Notes under the pieces: generated by a model | The model's input: the letters and a program-made list of their open reading frames with translations, nothing else | Databases searched by the model: none | What the model was told of the DNA's origin: nothing | Made by a program: the position numbers and the translations under genes | DNA from: an uncultured Oligoflexia bacterium | GTDB lineage: Bacteria > Bdellovibrionota > Bacteriovoracia > Bacteriovoracales > Bacteriovoracaceae | Reading direction: 5' to 3' | NCBI GenBank assembly: GCA_913058265.1 | Contig: CAJXPQ010000001.1 | Span: 248,001-312,000 of the forward strand | Length of the DNA: 64,000 bases | Part shown: positions 8,343 through 16,861 of the stretch, one piece after another | Layout: each line of letters starts with the position of its first letter | Position numbering within the stretch: position 1 is the first letter of the stretch

Positions 8343-9473
8343 ATGAACGCACGAGCAATCAAAGAACATCCAATGACGGATCTTGTACAAAGACTTTTAA
8401 CGGTCTTAGTACTACTTTACTGTTTTCTTATTGGAGTTAAATGTCTCTCTGGTGGAATGAAGCTCATGGGAGCTGACTTTGCAAACACTCTTTTTGAAAT
8501 GACGGGTCAACCATTCATTGCATTAATGATGGGAATGCTGGCCACTGTTTTATTTCAAAGCTCCTCTGTAACAACTGCCATTATTGTCGGACTGGTTTCT
8601 GCAGGTACACTTACTGTAGGCGGAGCTGTTCCAATGATTATGGGAGCAAACCTTGGAACTTCAGTTACAAATACAATTGTCTCATTGGGCTATGCTAAAG
8701 ATACAAAGAACTTTAAAAAAGCTTTTGCAGCTGCAACTGTTCATGACTTTTTCAACATACTCACAGTGGCAATTGTGCTTCCTATAGAGCTTATGACAGG
8801 CTTTATTGAAAAAAGTGCTGTATACCTTAGTACGATAATGTATGGATCAGTTAGCGGACTTAAGTTCAGCTCACCAATAAAGGCGCTTATCAACCCGCCA
8901 GTAAAAGCAATCAAAGGCTTCTCTGTTGATACCTTTGGATCTGACGTTGCAGGAGTGGCAATGATGATTGTTGCTGGTGTGATCATTATCGCATCACTAA
9001 GTTTTATTGTTAAGACAATGAAAGTCTTAGTTGAATCCCACAAGGGAGATATCATCAATAAGCTTCTTTCAAGAAATGCATATGGTGCAATTCTTTTTGG
9101 TGCTTTATTAACAATTTCTGTTCAATCAAGTTCAATTACAACTTCACTTCTTATACCAATGGCAGGATCAGGACTCTTAAGTCTAAATGCTATCTACCCA
9201 ATTACTATTGGTGCAAATATTGGAACAACTACGACAGCACTATTAGCGGCATTAACAGGAAATGTGGCCGGACTATCAATTGCTTTAGTTCACCTTCTTT
9301 TCAACTTGCTAGGAGCTTTAATCTTCTTCCCAGTACCAAGCTTAAGAAGAATTCCTATTATGTGTGCTGAAAGACTTGCTGAGACAATTGAGCGAACTAG
9401 ACTCATAGGATTTGGTTATGTAGGTGCGGTTTTCTTTGTATTACCAATCACAATGTTTTTTATTGCAAACTAA
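8343..9473 (+). CDS. Na+/phosphate cotransporter (PNaS/NptA family)
   Basis: 376 residues, an inner-membrane sodium-dependent phosphate symporter. The two inverted repeats are clear: each carries the family's QSSS motif (LFQSSSVTTAIIVGL at about 60 and SVQSSSITTSLLIP at about 260), followed by GANLGTSVTNT and GANIGTTTTALLAAL. About eight membrane segments fit PNaS proteins. It lacks the long C-terminal PhoU-like extension of some relatives. The ATG at 8343 has an AAGGGAG ribosome site. A Pho-box-like repeat upstream suggests induction by phosphate starvation through the adjacent two-component system. A GGGCCC hairpin terminator follows. Confidence 0.92.
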   Translation: MNARAIKEHPMTDLVQRLLTVLVLLYCFLIGVKCLSGGMKLMGADFANTLFEMTGQPFIALMMGMLATVLFQSSSVTTAIIVGLVSAGTLTVGGAVPMIMGANLGTSVTNTIVSLGYAKDTKNFKKAFAAATVHDFFNILTVAIVLPIELMTGFIEKSAVYLSTIMYGSVSGLKFSSPIKALINPPVKAIKGFSVDTFGSDVAGVAMMIVAGVIIIASLSFIVKTMKVLVESHKGDIINKLLSRNAYGAILFGALLTISVQSSSITTSLLIPMAGSGLLSLNAIYPITIGANIGTTTTALLAALTGNVAGLSIALVHLLFNLLGALIFFPVPSLRRIPIMCAERLAETIERTRLIGFGYVGAVFFVLPITMFFIAN

Positions 9474-9501
9474 GAGTCATAAGAACAAATTAATCTAAAT
9501 T

Positions 9502-9523
9502 GGGCCCATTACTGGGCCCTTTT
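9502..9523 (+). terminator. Rho-independent terminator
   Basis: GGGCCC (9502-9507), a 6-base loop and GGGCCC (9514-9519) are followed by a T-rich tract, about 30 bases after the phosphate transporter stop. Confidence 0.8.
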
Positions 9524-9641
9524 CATTTTTAGCCTCATATAATTGGTATTTGCCCCATTAATCATCGTCAAACAAATCAATAATTTCAATAACTTGTATC
9601 ATTTAACTAACGTTACTTTGTATTAGGTCGATATTAGTCTT

Positions 9642-9980
9642 ATGAAAAAACTAATTATCTTGAGTATGACATTATCGTTTAACTGTTTTGCAATCTCTAT
9701 GAGTGATACTTGTGATACGGATCGCTTTAAAGCTGACTACGGAAAAGTTGCTGGAAGCTTTAAAGGTGCAAAAGAAAAGTACTTAAAAATAGCGACTGAT
9801 CTTCATTGTTACCCTAAAGGTAATGGTAAATGTAAGCATAATGAATTGGTACAAACAACAGCTGACTTTCAATTAAAAATTAGAGAGCTTACGGCCAAAT
9901 ATGAATTTGTGACTACCGCTTATGGAAATTGTTATCCAGAGAAAGTGGGAATACAAGACACACCATTTAATAAAAAATAA
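9642..9980 (+). CDS. Short secreted ORF, probably the 5' piece of a broken gene
   Basis: 112 residues beginning with a signal peptide (MKKLIILSMTLSFNCFA). The mature part has five cysteines (DTCDTD, LHCYPKGNGKCKH, GNCYPE) and a helical middle. It ends at TAA in an A-rich run (about 9972-9985). An adjacent reading frame then continues with secreted, Cys-containing sequence that has no signal peptide of its own. I therefore think this is the N-terminal part of one longer secreted protein interrupted by a frameshift, although it could also be expressed as a short protein. No family is recognised. Confidence 0.5.
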   Translation: MKKLIILSMTLSFNCFAISMSDTCDTDRFKADYGKVAGSFKGAKEKYLKIATDLHCYPKGNGKCKHNELVQTTADFQLKIRELTAKYEFVTTAYGNCYPEKVGIQDTPFNKK

Positions 9981-11408
9981 AATAAACGAACAACTCCAAG
10001 GCGGAGAATATGAAGTATCTACTTCTATTACTGTATATGCTGCCGCTCCTTGTGGAAGGAATATACCAAAAAGCCAATGTGAAACTAGTGGAACAAGAGG
10101 ACATCAAGCAATACCTGTCGGGAATACAGACCCGAGTGATGTAGATAGAGCTCAAGGAAATAAAGTTAGACTTAGAGTCTCTGCAAGAAATTACCTTACA
10201 GATATGGCGGGGAAGAGACATGCCGCCGCCGGTGGTAACTCAGATAAGCTCATAATAAAAGTTATGTCTCTAAGAGGACATAAGGCAAGCTATTGTATGC
10301 ACAAGGTTGGTGAAAGTTGTAATTTTAGTAACTTTGATAATATTAAAACAGGTGCTGGTAACGCTCATGTCGAGGCCATCGTTTCTATGAAAACAAACTT
10401 TACGACTGACCTATATAACCTAACAATCAAAAATGATTCAAGTGGTAGACAGAAAACAAGTGTCTTCTCTGTAATGCATAGGAGTGACTTTGGAACACCT
10501 GCTTGAAGAGTTGGAATGTGGGAGGACTATACTGGTCAGCCTCACCCTACAATTATGGATAATCTAACACCAACAAGTCATGCATCTAACTATTATTCAG
10601 GTCAGTCGTGTGATTGTATTGCAGCTCAAGCTTATACAAAAGATTCTGAAGGAAAGGTATGGAGATGTTCTGCAGCTTCAAACACACCTCCAGCAGAAAT
10701 GTCATGTATGTATTTTCATGATCCTAATGGTGATTCAAAACAAAGAGTCAGTCTATACGCTGCTATAAACCAGACAGTAGAGAGAACAATACAACTAGGA
10801 GCTCGCAATAATAGAGAAGTTGCATGTGATCCAGAGGATGAGTCAAAAGGAAATATTATATCTGCGAAATGGTTACAACAAAGAGTTAAATGTAATGCTA
10901 ACGGAAGCATAAGTAGTTTTGGCGGAACTTGGAGTCCTGCAAATGGTCAATCTAAGAGTGGATATATAGTACTTAACAATGAATGTACTGGAGAAGGGAC
11001 AAACCATACTCCTCCTAATCCAGATCCAATATCAGGCGAAGACCCAGTAATTACTCCTCCACCAGTCGTAGTTCCGCCAGAAGTAGTACCACCGGAAGTA
11101 GTACCAACAGTAGCGGCTGCATCTTGTATTTACTATGATTGGGTTGCTAGAGCTTCACCATATCTTTCACATACGCTTGCAGCAGGACAACTTCTATAAG
11201 AGGGCCCCCTAAGAAGACAACCACAAGAGCTTGTATGAGTGGTAATGGAAATATCACAACTGTTAAATATATTTTTCAGACCATTAAATGTGGACCTAAT
11301 GGTGATACAGCAGATGCTGGTTCAGGACTTGCTGAAGTAAGTAGTACTACAGAGGTTTTAAGTTCATTGAGCAATTGTAATGGTTCAAGTCAAAATATGG
11401 AACAATAG
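9981..11408 (+). pseudogene. Broken secreted protein gene (stop plus frameshifts)
   Basis: From about 9981 one frame is open to TGA at 10504-10506 and then continues in the same frame (RVGMWEDYTGQPHP) to TAA at 11197-11199. The following stretch to TAG at 11406-11408 is open in another frame (TTTRACMSGNGNITTVKYI), with GGGCCCCC near the switch. The pieces share style: Cys-rich and secreted-looking, with a Pro/Val linker (PPPVVVPPEVVPPEVVP) near 11060-11105. With the preceding signal-peptide ORF they would make one protein of about 585 residues. At least one nonsense and two frameshift lesions are needed to explain the arrangement. Function unknown; perhaps a surface or adhesin-like protein. 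Confidence 0.65.
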
Positions 11409-11434
11409 ATTGAGATAAATATTCAAAATAAAAA

Positions 11435-11460
11435 GGGGAACTAATAGTTCCCCTTTTTTT
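11435..11460. terminator. Bidirectional Rho-independent terminator
   Basis: GGGGAACT (11435-11442), loop AAT and AGTTCCCC (11446-11453) are flanked by AAAA on the left and TTTTTTT on the right. It can end both the rightward broken gene and the leftward protease gene. Confidence 0.85.
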
Positions 11461-11505
11461 GACAGTGATCGTAATGCAAATGATATATATACTCGTTTGT
11501 TACGT

Positions 11506-12426
11506 CTAAATTTTACCCATGAGGGCCTTAATATTAGTAATTCTTGAAACGGACTCTCCAAGATCAGGTCGATTGCTAATATCCTCAACTTCGTTATTTA
11601 CTCTATGACATCCAAGACTTGGATCCTCAACATAGTCTTTAGCCCCTCTAACAAGAATACCTTCAACCTTATTAGTAGTAGCATTAAAGACGGCCGAACC
11701 AGAGTTACCACCAAATGTATCAAGATTCGTTACGAAATATCCTTGGTTTGAATTTCTAAAAACTTTCCCACCCGTCGTTATTTTTTGTGGAAGTCCTGAA
11801 GGATGTCCAATAACATTTAGCTTTTGAGCATATCTAACTTTACCTTTTTTTCTGAACTTTAAAGGCGCTCTCCCCTCTACAACTCTATCAAGTCTTATTA
11901 ATGAATAATCTTGTGCATTTCCTGCAGTGACTTCAAGCTTCGACTCAATAACCTCTTTGCACTTAAAGACTCGAGACCTAGGGATCATTATATCTGCTCG
12001 TTTTGTGTCTGGGTTTATTTTGTAATCAAATACCCATGAAGATGATTCACAGTCTTCTTTGGTAAGAATACAGTGGCCAGCAGTAACTAATAAATCTTTT
12101 CCTACCAAGAAACCAGAACAGATTACTGACGATGGTTGACTTGAGAACTTCTCACCCTTACAAACCCTCATCTCTTTACTGAGAGTTGCAGGTGGCATTA
12201 TATAGTGGTTTTTAACAGGCACTAATTTGATATTCTTAATCATTCCTGCTGTTGAATGAGCAAGCTTCTGAAGTGATTCTGCTGCATCATAGGTCTCAAC
12301 TCTATTGTCTTCCCCATAGGCTATCTTAATTGAATCTGTGGTTACCGAGACAGATGCTGATACGAATGCAATTCCTTGTGTTGATAGAATTGTAATTAGC
12401 AGACTTGAACGTAATTTATAAAACAT
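11506..12426 (-). CDS. Secreted V8-like serine protease (S1 fold)
   Basis: 306 residues with an N-terminal export signal (about 1-25). The chymotrypsin-fold triad is visible: His in LLVTAGHCI (about 118), Asp in NAQDYSLIRLD (about 175) and Ser in TFGGNSGSAVF (about 243). GNSGS, rather than the trypsin-type GDSGGP, points to the V8/glutamyl-endopeptidase branch. The HCILTKEDCES region and the C-terminal SLGCHRV carry cysteines that may form disulfides. It is exported and may digest prey or extracellular protein; that role is inferred from the lifestyle. Monocistronic, with a terminator at 11435-11460. Confidence 0.85.
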   Translation of the reverse strand: MFYKLRSSLLITILSTQGIAFVSASVSVTTDSIKIAYGEDNRVETYDAAESLQKLAHSTAGMIKNIKLVPVKNHYIMPPATLSKEMRVCKGEKFSSQPSSVICSGFLVGKDLLVTAGHCILTKEDCESSSWVFDYKINPDTKRADIMIPRSRVFKCKEVIESKLEVTAGNAQDYSLIRLDRVVEGRAPLKFRKKGKVRYAQKLNVIGHPSGLPQKITTGGKVFRNSNQGYFVTNLDTFGGNSGSAVFNATTNKVEGILVRGAKDYVEDPSLGCHRVNNEVEDISNRPDLGESVSRITNIKALMGKI

Positions 12427-12612
12427 GTATTTCCCCTAGCTTTTAAGAACATTATTATTGCGGGTATAGAAAGTCCCTAATATTTCCCTTAATATGTAAG
12501 ATTTTTAGGGTTTGAGGTAGTCTGAGTAGTGCTCAGGTGGTAAAATTTCATAGAGAATGGGTTGAAATGTGAAATAAAGACAGTAAGCACTTTAAATAAT
12601 TGAGGAAGAAGT

Positions 12613-14004
12613 ATGAGCATTTTTGTAAATAGAGTTCTAAACATGAAGCATATTAAAGTCATTGGCTTTGATATGGACCACACTCTCGTGCGCTATCATA
12701 GTGATAAGTTTGAAGAGTTAACTTTTAATGAATCGGTTCAGAAACTGATATCAGATAAAGAGTATCCCAAAGAGATCTCTGAATTTAAATTTGACTTTAA
12801 TAGCGCTATTAGGGGTCTTATTGTTGATAAGGTTAATGGAAATATATTAAAAGTTAGTCTTTATAATAAAATTAAGACTGCCTACCATGGAACAAAAGTT
12901 CTTTCATACAAAGAACAGAAAAAGCTTTACCGCGGTTCAAGTGTCGATCTAAGTGAAGCTCAATACATGAGCATAGACACAACCTTCTCTATTGCTCACA
13001 CAGTCTTATTTGCACAGCTAGTAGATTTAAAAGACAAGAAGCCTGACCTCGACTTACCAGAGTACGCAAATATTGCTGATGATGTAACCTATGCGGTTGA
13101 TCTTGCCCATAGAGATGGCTCTCTTAAGGACGCTGTTAAATCAAATCTTGCTGATTATGTTATTAAGGATGAAAAGATAGTTAATGCCTTAGAAAAATAT
13201 GCAAAGTACGGTAAGCGTTTATGGGTTGTCACAAACTCGGATTATAACTACACCAAAGCTCTTCTTGACTATACAATAAATCCTTTTCTAAAGGATCACA
13301 AAGATTGGACAGAGCTATTTGAGATTACAGTAACCTTAGCATGCAAACCTCGTTTTTTTACTGATACCAATGCCTTTCTAAGTGTTGAGGACAACACTGG
13401 ACTAATGTCTAACTTTGATAAAAAAGTTGTGCCTGGAATATATCAAGGTGGGAATGCTATCAAGCTTCAAGTTGATATGGGTGTTAATGAAGATGAAATT
13501 CTTTATCTAGGTGATCATATTTACGGTGATATTGTAAAGCTTAAGAAAGCTTGTGGCTGGAGAACTGCTCTCGTTATTGAAGAGCTTGACCGTGAAGTTG
13601 CTGCCTATAAGAGCACTAAGGCAATCAGTATTGATATTGATAATTTAATGGAGCAAAAAATTGTGCTTGAGAAGCTGATTGATAACCTCTATTCCAAAGA
13701 GCATGAATTTGGCGAAAAAGTTGCGAAAGACGATGTCTTCTCAAAGTTTGATCAGATAGATAAAATTGATAAGCAAATCGGGTCTCTGATTAAGCAATAT
13801 GAAGCTAACTTTAACCATCACTGGGGTGAAGTTATGCGAGCTGGCGCAGAGCCAAGCATATTCGCCTCACAAGTTGAGAGATATGCTTGTATCTATATGA
13901 CTAAGGTTTCTGATTTTTGTGATTACAATCCAAGAAATTACTACCGTCCCTCAAAGAAGAAAATGTCTCACGAACTTAATTATTCTCTACCTTCAAGTTC
14001 TTGA
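12613..14004 (+). CDS. HAD-IG family 5'-nucleotidase
   Basis: 463 residues, a cytosolic purine 5'-nucleotidase-like HAD hydrolase (HAD-superfamily subfamily IG), which removes phosphate from nucleoside monophosphates. FVNRVLNMKHIKVIGFDMDH combines the family's N-terminal FVNR segment with the HAD nucleophile motif DMDHT. Later motifs are LWVVTNSDYNYTKALLDY (motif II) and ILYLGDHIYGDIVKLKK (the acidic motif III/IV). The first ATG is chosen because GAGGAAG lies at the right distance and FVNR is conserved. The last 25 bases overlap the convergent pilin-like gene. Nucleotide salvage from prey is a plausible role. Confidence 0.85.
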   Translation: MSIFVNRVLNMKHIKVIGFDMDHTLVRYHSDKFEELTFNESVQKLISDKEYPKEISEFKFDFNSAIRGLIVDKVNGNILKVSLYNKIKTAYHGTKVLSYKEQKKLYRGSSVDLSEAQYMSIDTTFSIAHTVLFAQLVDLKDKKPDLDLPEYANIADDVTYAVDLAHRDGSLKDAVKSNLADYVIKDEKIVNALEKYAKYGKRLWVVTNSDYNYTKALLDYTINPFLKDHKDWTELFEITVTLACKPRFFTDTNAFLSVEDNTGLMSNFDKKVVPGIYQGGNAIKLQVDMGVNEDEILYLGDHIYGDIVKLKKACGWRTALVIEELDREVAAYKSTKAISIDIDNLMEQKIVLEKLIDNLYSKEHEFGEKVAKDDVFSKFDQIDKIDKQIGSLIKQYEANFNHHWGEVMRAGAEPSIFASQVERYACIYMTKVSDFCDYNPRNYYRPSKKKMSHELNYSLPSSS

Positions 14005-15206
14005 TTCTTTGCTTTAAGTAGTTCGATTTCTTTTTTAAGTTCTTTAATAGACTCAATCATTATAGGAATCAGTTGTGAGTACTCAACTGATTTATAATCA
14101 TTAGGCCCTGTGGACACAATTGTAGGAAGAACCCTTTCAACGTTTTGTGCAATTAACCCTATTTGCTTTTGATTAGAGAACTTCATTTTAGGGTATTCAT
14201 CTACTCTCATTTGATAAGTGACACCGTTCAATTGAGAAATTGTATCAAGCGCATTTGCTATAGGCTCAATTTCTTTTTTAAATCTTTCATCAGATAAGAA
14301 AAAATAATTAAACGCCCAATGTCTTGGTGCACTTAATTCATTTTGAGCTATAATGGTATCACTTGACTCAAAACTTGAGTTCAATTTTAGAACATCAGCC
14401 TCTTTCCAAAGTCCAATTTCATTATTTAAGCCAAAGGTAATAGCGGAGTTATCAGCTATCGCTAACCCATGCTTAACAGGACCCACAGGAGCTTGTACCC
14501 AGTTTTGACCAATGACAGGAGCAAGTGACAAGGATGCAGTTTCATCATTACTTAGTAAATCCGCCTGACCTATTAACGCCCTAGGATTATCTCCCATGCC
14601 CAGGAATGCAATATATGTTCCTGTAGTATCATTTTCTGCCCTCCAAAGTTCTGTTCCTGCACCTCCACCAAAAGCGGAGAAACAAGAGCTAATAACTAAA
14701 GAAGCCGGGTTATTAACAACTTCACAGGTAAGAGGTATTTTGACACTAATATGCTTACCACCGTATGAAGTATTTTGGTTATTTCTGACAAGAGTCAATT
14801 GTAATTCACATGAACCTATTGGTGAATTTACTCTCTTACTTTCAAATTGAGTTATAATTCCCTTTTCAACATCAAAGCCAGGAGCAGACAAGAGTCTAGT
14901 ACCGACAGTAAATTTGATTCCTCCGGCAGCAGCGAACCTATCAGTGACGTCTGTCTCAAGTGCAGATATATCTAGTCCTCCTGTAGGTGCTGTGGAACCA
15001 AGCATATCAGTACAAAACTCTTTATCACCTAATCTAGATTGAAGATTTGTTTTGAAGCCAATTAGGTCAGAGTCAGACTTAACTTTTTGCATGGTTTTTT
15101 GGGATGTTTTATTCATTCTCATTATCCCCATTGCAATTCCGATAGAAATTGCAGAGGCGATCATTACTTGTATGAGAGACATTCCTTTGTCATTAAAAAT
15201 TTTCAT
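13980..15206 (-). CDS. Pilin-like protein fused to a Peptidase_S74 chaperone domain
   Basis: 408 residues from the ATG at 15206; a TTG 9 bases upstream is less likely. The N-terminus MKIFNDKG/MSLIQVMIASA is a class III prepilin leader and hydrophobic helix, with Gln at position 5 of the mature protein where Glu is usual. A middle region of about 240 residues with three or four Cys follows. The C-terminal 105 residues match the intramolecular chaperone of endosialidase (Peptidase_S74): SDERFKKEIEPI, then KQIGLIAQNVERVLPTIV, then YSQLIPIMIESIKELKKEIE. In phage tail spikes this domain trimerises and cleaves itself off before the Ser. The gene is coupled (TAATG) to the upstream secreted-protein gene. 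A pilus-tip or surface adhesin is plausible, in the manner of plasmid PilV. Confidence 0.8.
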   Translation of the reverse strand: MKIFNDKGMSLIQVMIASAISIGIAMGIMRMNKTSQKTMQKVKSDSDLIGFKTNLQSRLGDKEFCTDMLGSTAPTGGLDISALETDVTDRFAAAGGIKFTVGTRLLSAPGFDVEKGIITQFESKRVNSPIGSCELQLTLVRNNQNTSYGGKHISVKIPLTCEVVNNPASLVISSCFSAFGGGAGTELWRAENDTTGTYIAFLGMGDNPRALIGQADLLSNDETASLSLAPVIGQNWVQAPVGPVKHGLAIADNSAITFGLNNEIGLWKEADVLKLNSSFESSDTIIAQNELSAPRHWAFNYFFLSDERFKKEIEPIANALDTISQLNGVTYQMRVDEYPKMKFSNQKQIGLIAQNVERVLPTIVSTGPNDYKSVEYSQLIPIMIESIKELKKEIELLKAKNQELEGRE

Positions 15207-15997
15207 TACGGACAAACCTCAACTTTCAACCCTGGGTTGATTTCATTGGCCGGAGAGGTAAAAGAATCCCACTCCTCAGGACTATTTGTTGGTATAAACT
15301 GAGCAATACTTCTTTCATTTGTTATACATCTACATATATTATATAAATTTAAACACATTCTCTCATCTTGTTTTACAAAGAATCCATTATCTTGACTATT
15401 TGCATGATCAGGCTGAGATGGACCGATTGGAAAGCCTACAAAGTTTTTTGGCATTAATGGTACATTCAGCATTTCTATAAAATTTGGCATTTTTGCCAAT
15501 AGTGTTTGTCGCTTACTCTTAAAATCACCTGTAGGACGTAACCATACATTGGCCTTCTTAGCGGTCAAACCGCTTGGGGTAGGTCTTGTTCGAATACTGG
15601 AGATAACACTCAAATCAGTAATACCTGCTCGAGCTAGCACATTTACAGCAATACCGCCGTCTATTGGACCGAGTGGAGCTGTACCATCGATTGGACCGAG
15701 TGGAGCTGTACCATCGATTCCACTTGGCGAGAGTGCAGCATTGACAGCACTATCTCCAATCATAGAGTCACTTTTATATGCCTTACATTTGTCACTAAAA
15801 AAATTTTTTTTACATTTCCACTCCCACCCATAAGGAGTATCCCTCATACTTTTCACGGAGCCTTTCTTACATAGGTCAGATGATGGCTTTGAAGGAAATT
15901 GCATTTTATGAGCTCCACCACACTTTCCTTTAAATGGCCCTGCATGGGAAATAGCAGTAACGGAAAATATCAAACAAACGAGAGTCATGTTGTTCAT
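15206..15997 (-). CDS. Secreted Cys-rich protein with a 9-residue tandem repeat
   Basis: 263 residues with a signal peptide (about 1-19, ending AISHA). Residues 25-75 hold five or six cysteines (KGKCGGAH, SDLCKKG, EWKCKKNF, DKCKAY) in a compact Lys-rich module. Around residues 95-115 two copies of DGTAPLGPI arise from a perfect 27-base duplication. Three closely spaced Cys (NLYNICRC region) follow near residue 225, and one ends the protein. Its stop is fused to the start of the pilin-S74 gene, so the two products probably work together, for example as a surface appendage or its assembly partner. No known family. Confidence 0.65.
   Translation of the reverse strand: MNNMTLVCLIFSVTAISHAGPFKGKCGGAHKMQFPSKPSSDLCKKGSVKSMRDTPYGWEWKCKKNFFSDKCKAYKSDSMIGDSAVNAALSPSGIDGTAPLGPIDGTAPLGPIDGGIAVNVLARAGITDLSVISSIRTRPTPSGLTAKKANVWLRPTGDFKSKRQTLLAKMPNFIEMLNVPLMPKNFVGFPIGPSQPDHANSQDNGFFVKQDERMCLNLYNICRCITNERSIAQFIPTNSPEEWDSFTSPANEINPGLKVEVCP
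15663..15716. repeat. Perfect 27-bp tandem duplication
   Basis: Two identical 27-base units (15663-15689 and 15690-15716) lie in frame in the secreted Cys-rich protein gene. They add nine residues per copy (DGTAPLGPI), which suggests a recent slippage event. Confidence 0.9.
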
Positions 15998-16042
15998 AGT
16001 ACAATTATCATTGAAAGCAAGACTATAATCAAGAGCTATATA

Positions 16043-16861
16043 TTAGTAATTTGAGATAATGCTCCTTATTTCTGATAGATTCGCTAGGTTATCATGCTTT
16101 AAATAGCCTTTAATTAAGTTTTTAGACTTTATTTTTAGAACTTTTAGCGCTGTATTATGGGCAATCTCCCCTAAACCCCTGTTTTTTATAAGCCAGTCGA
16201 GACTTCTAACTCTAAAATAGTCCATCGCCACAGCTTTAGAGAGTTGATCATCGTGGCCACCATACTTTCTAATTAGGGGCTCATCAATATAAATTACTGA
16301 GTAAAGCGAAGTGAGCTTCAACCATAAATCATAGTCCTCACATACCGGGTAATCTTCTCTAAAGCATCCAAGTTTAATAAGCGTTGCCTTCTTCAACATT
16401 ACTGAAGAGGGAGCAATCAAGCACTGAGTTAAGGAAGGAATAAGCAAATCACCTCCACTCTTCTTATGCTTTTTCATAAGATTAACTCTTACTCCATTTC
16501 TAATCCATATTTCATTGGTGTAAACACAGACTGCATCAGTATTTTCGAGAATCACTGCCACTTGTTTCTCAAGTTTAGTTGGAAGCCATTCATCATCAGA
16601 ATCAAGGAAAGCAATCCACTCACCACTTGCTTTTTTTATACCTGAGTTTCTAGCTGCTGATACCCCTTTGTTTTCTTGCTTTAGAATCGAGATATTAGAA
16701 AATTTTTTTAAAATATTTTGGGTATCATCAGTTGAGCCATCATCTACAACAATCAATTCAAAGTTTGAATAGGACTGTGAAAGGACAGAATCTATTGCAC
16801 GTGTGAGAGTGTGACCTCGGTTAAAAGTAGGAATGACGATTGAGACTTTAAGCTCTTGCAA
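16043..16861 (-). CDS. Glycosyltransferase family 2
   Basis: About 272 residues. No ATG is available; the start is TTG at 16861 (QELKVSIVIPTFNRG) or TTG at 16879. The GT-A fold features are present: VSIVIPTFNRGHTLTRAIDS, IVVDDGSTDDT, GVSAARNSGIKKASGEWIAF and the metal-binding DSDDEW. EDYPVCEDYDLWLKL and the last part match sugar-transferring GT2 enzymes. It transfers a nucleotide-activated sugar to an envelope glycan or protein; the acceptor is unknown. Its start overlaps the end of the upstream aldo/keto reductase gene by about 14 bases, so the two form an operon, perhaps for making and attaching a modified sugar. Confidence 0.85.
   Translation of the reverse strand: MQELKVSIVIPTFNRGHTLTRAIDSVLSQSYSNFELIVVDDGSTDDTQNILKKFSNISILKQENKGVSAARNSGIKKASGEWIAFLDSDDEWLPTKLEKQVAVILENTDAVCVYTNEIWIRNGVRVNLMKKHKKSGGDLLIPSLTQCLIAPSSVMLKKATLIKLGCFREDYPVCEDYDLWLKLTSLYSVIYIDEPLIRKYGGHDDQLSKAVAMDYFRVRSLDWLIKNRGLGEIAHNTALKVLKIKSKNLIKGYLKHDNLANLSEIRSIISNY

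Noticed and set aside
10010-10145. A 44-codon ORF with a signal-peptide-like start (MKYLLLLLYMLPLLVEG) and a good GGCGGAG site inside the broken secreted-protein gene
   Set aside because: Its third codon positions are GC-rich, unlike this genome, while the overlapping frame has AT-rich third positions and reads as protein across the whole stretch. I judge it a shadow of that frame.
10504-10506. TGA in the secreted-protein gene as a selenocysteine codon
   Set aside because: No following stem-loop is evident, no Sec machinery is known here, and the gene has other lesions.
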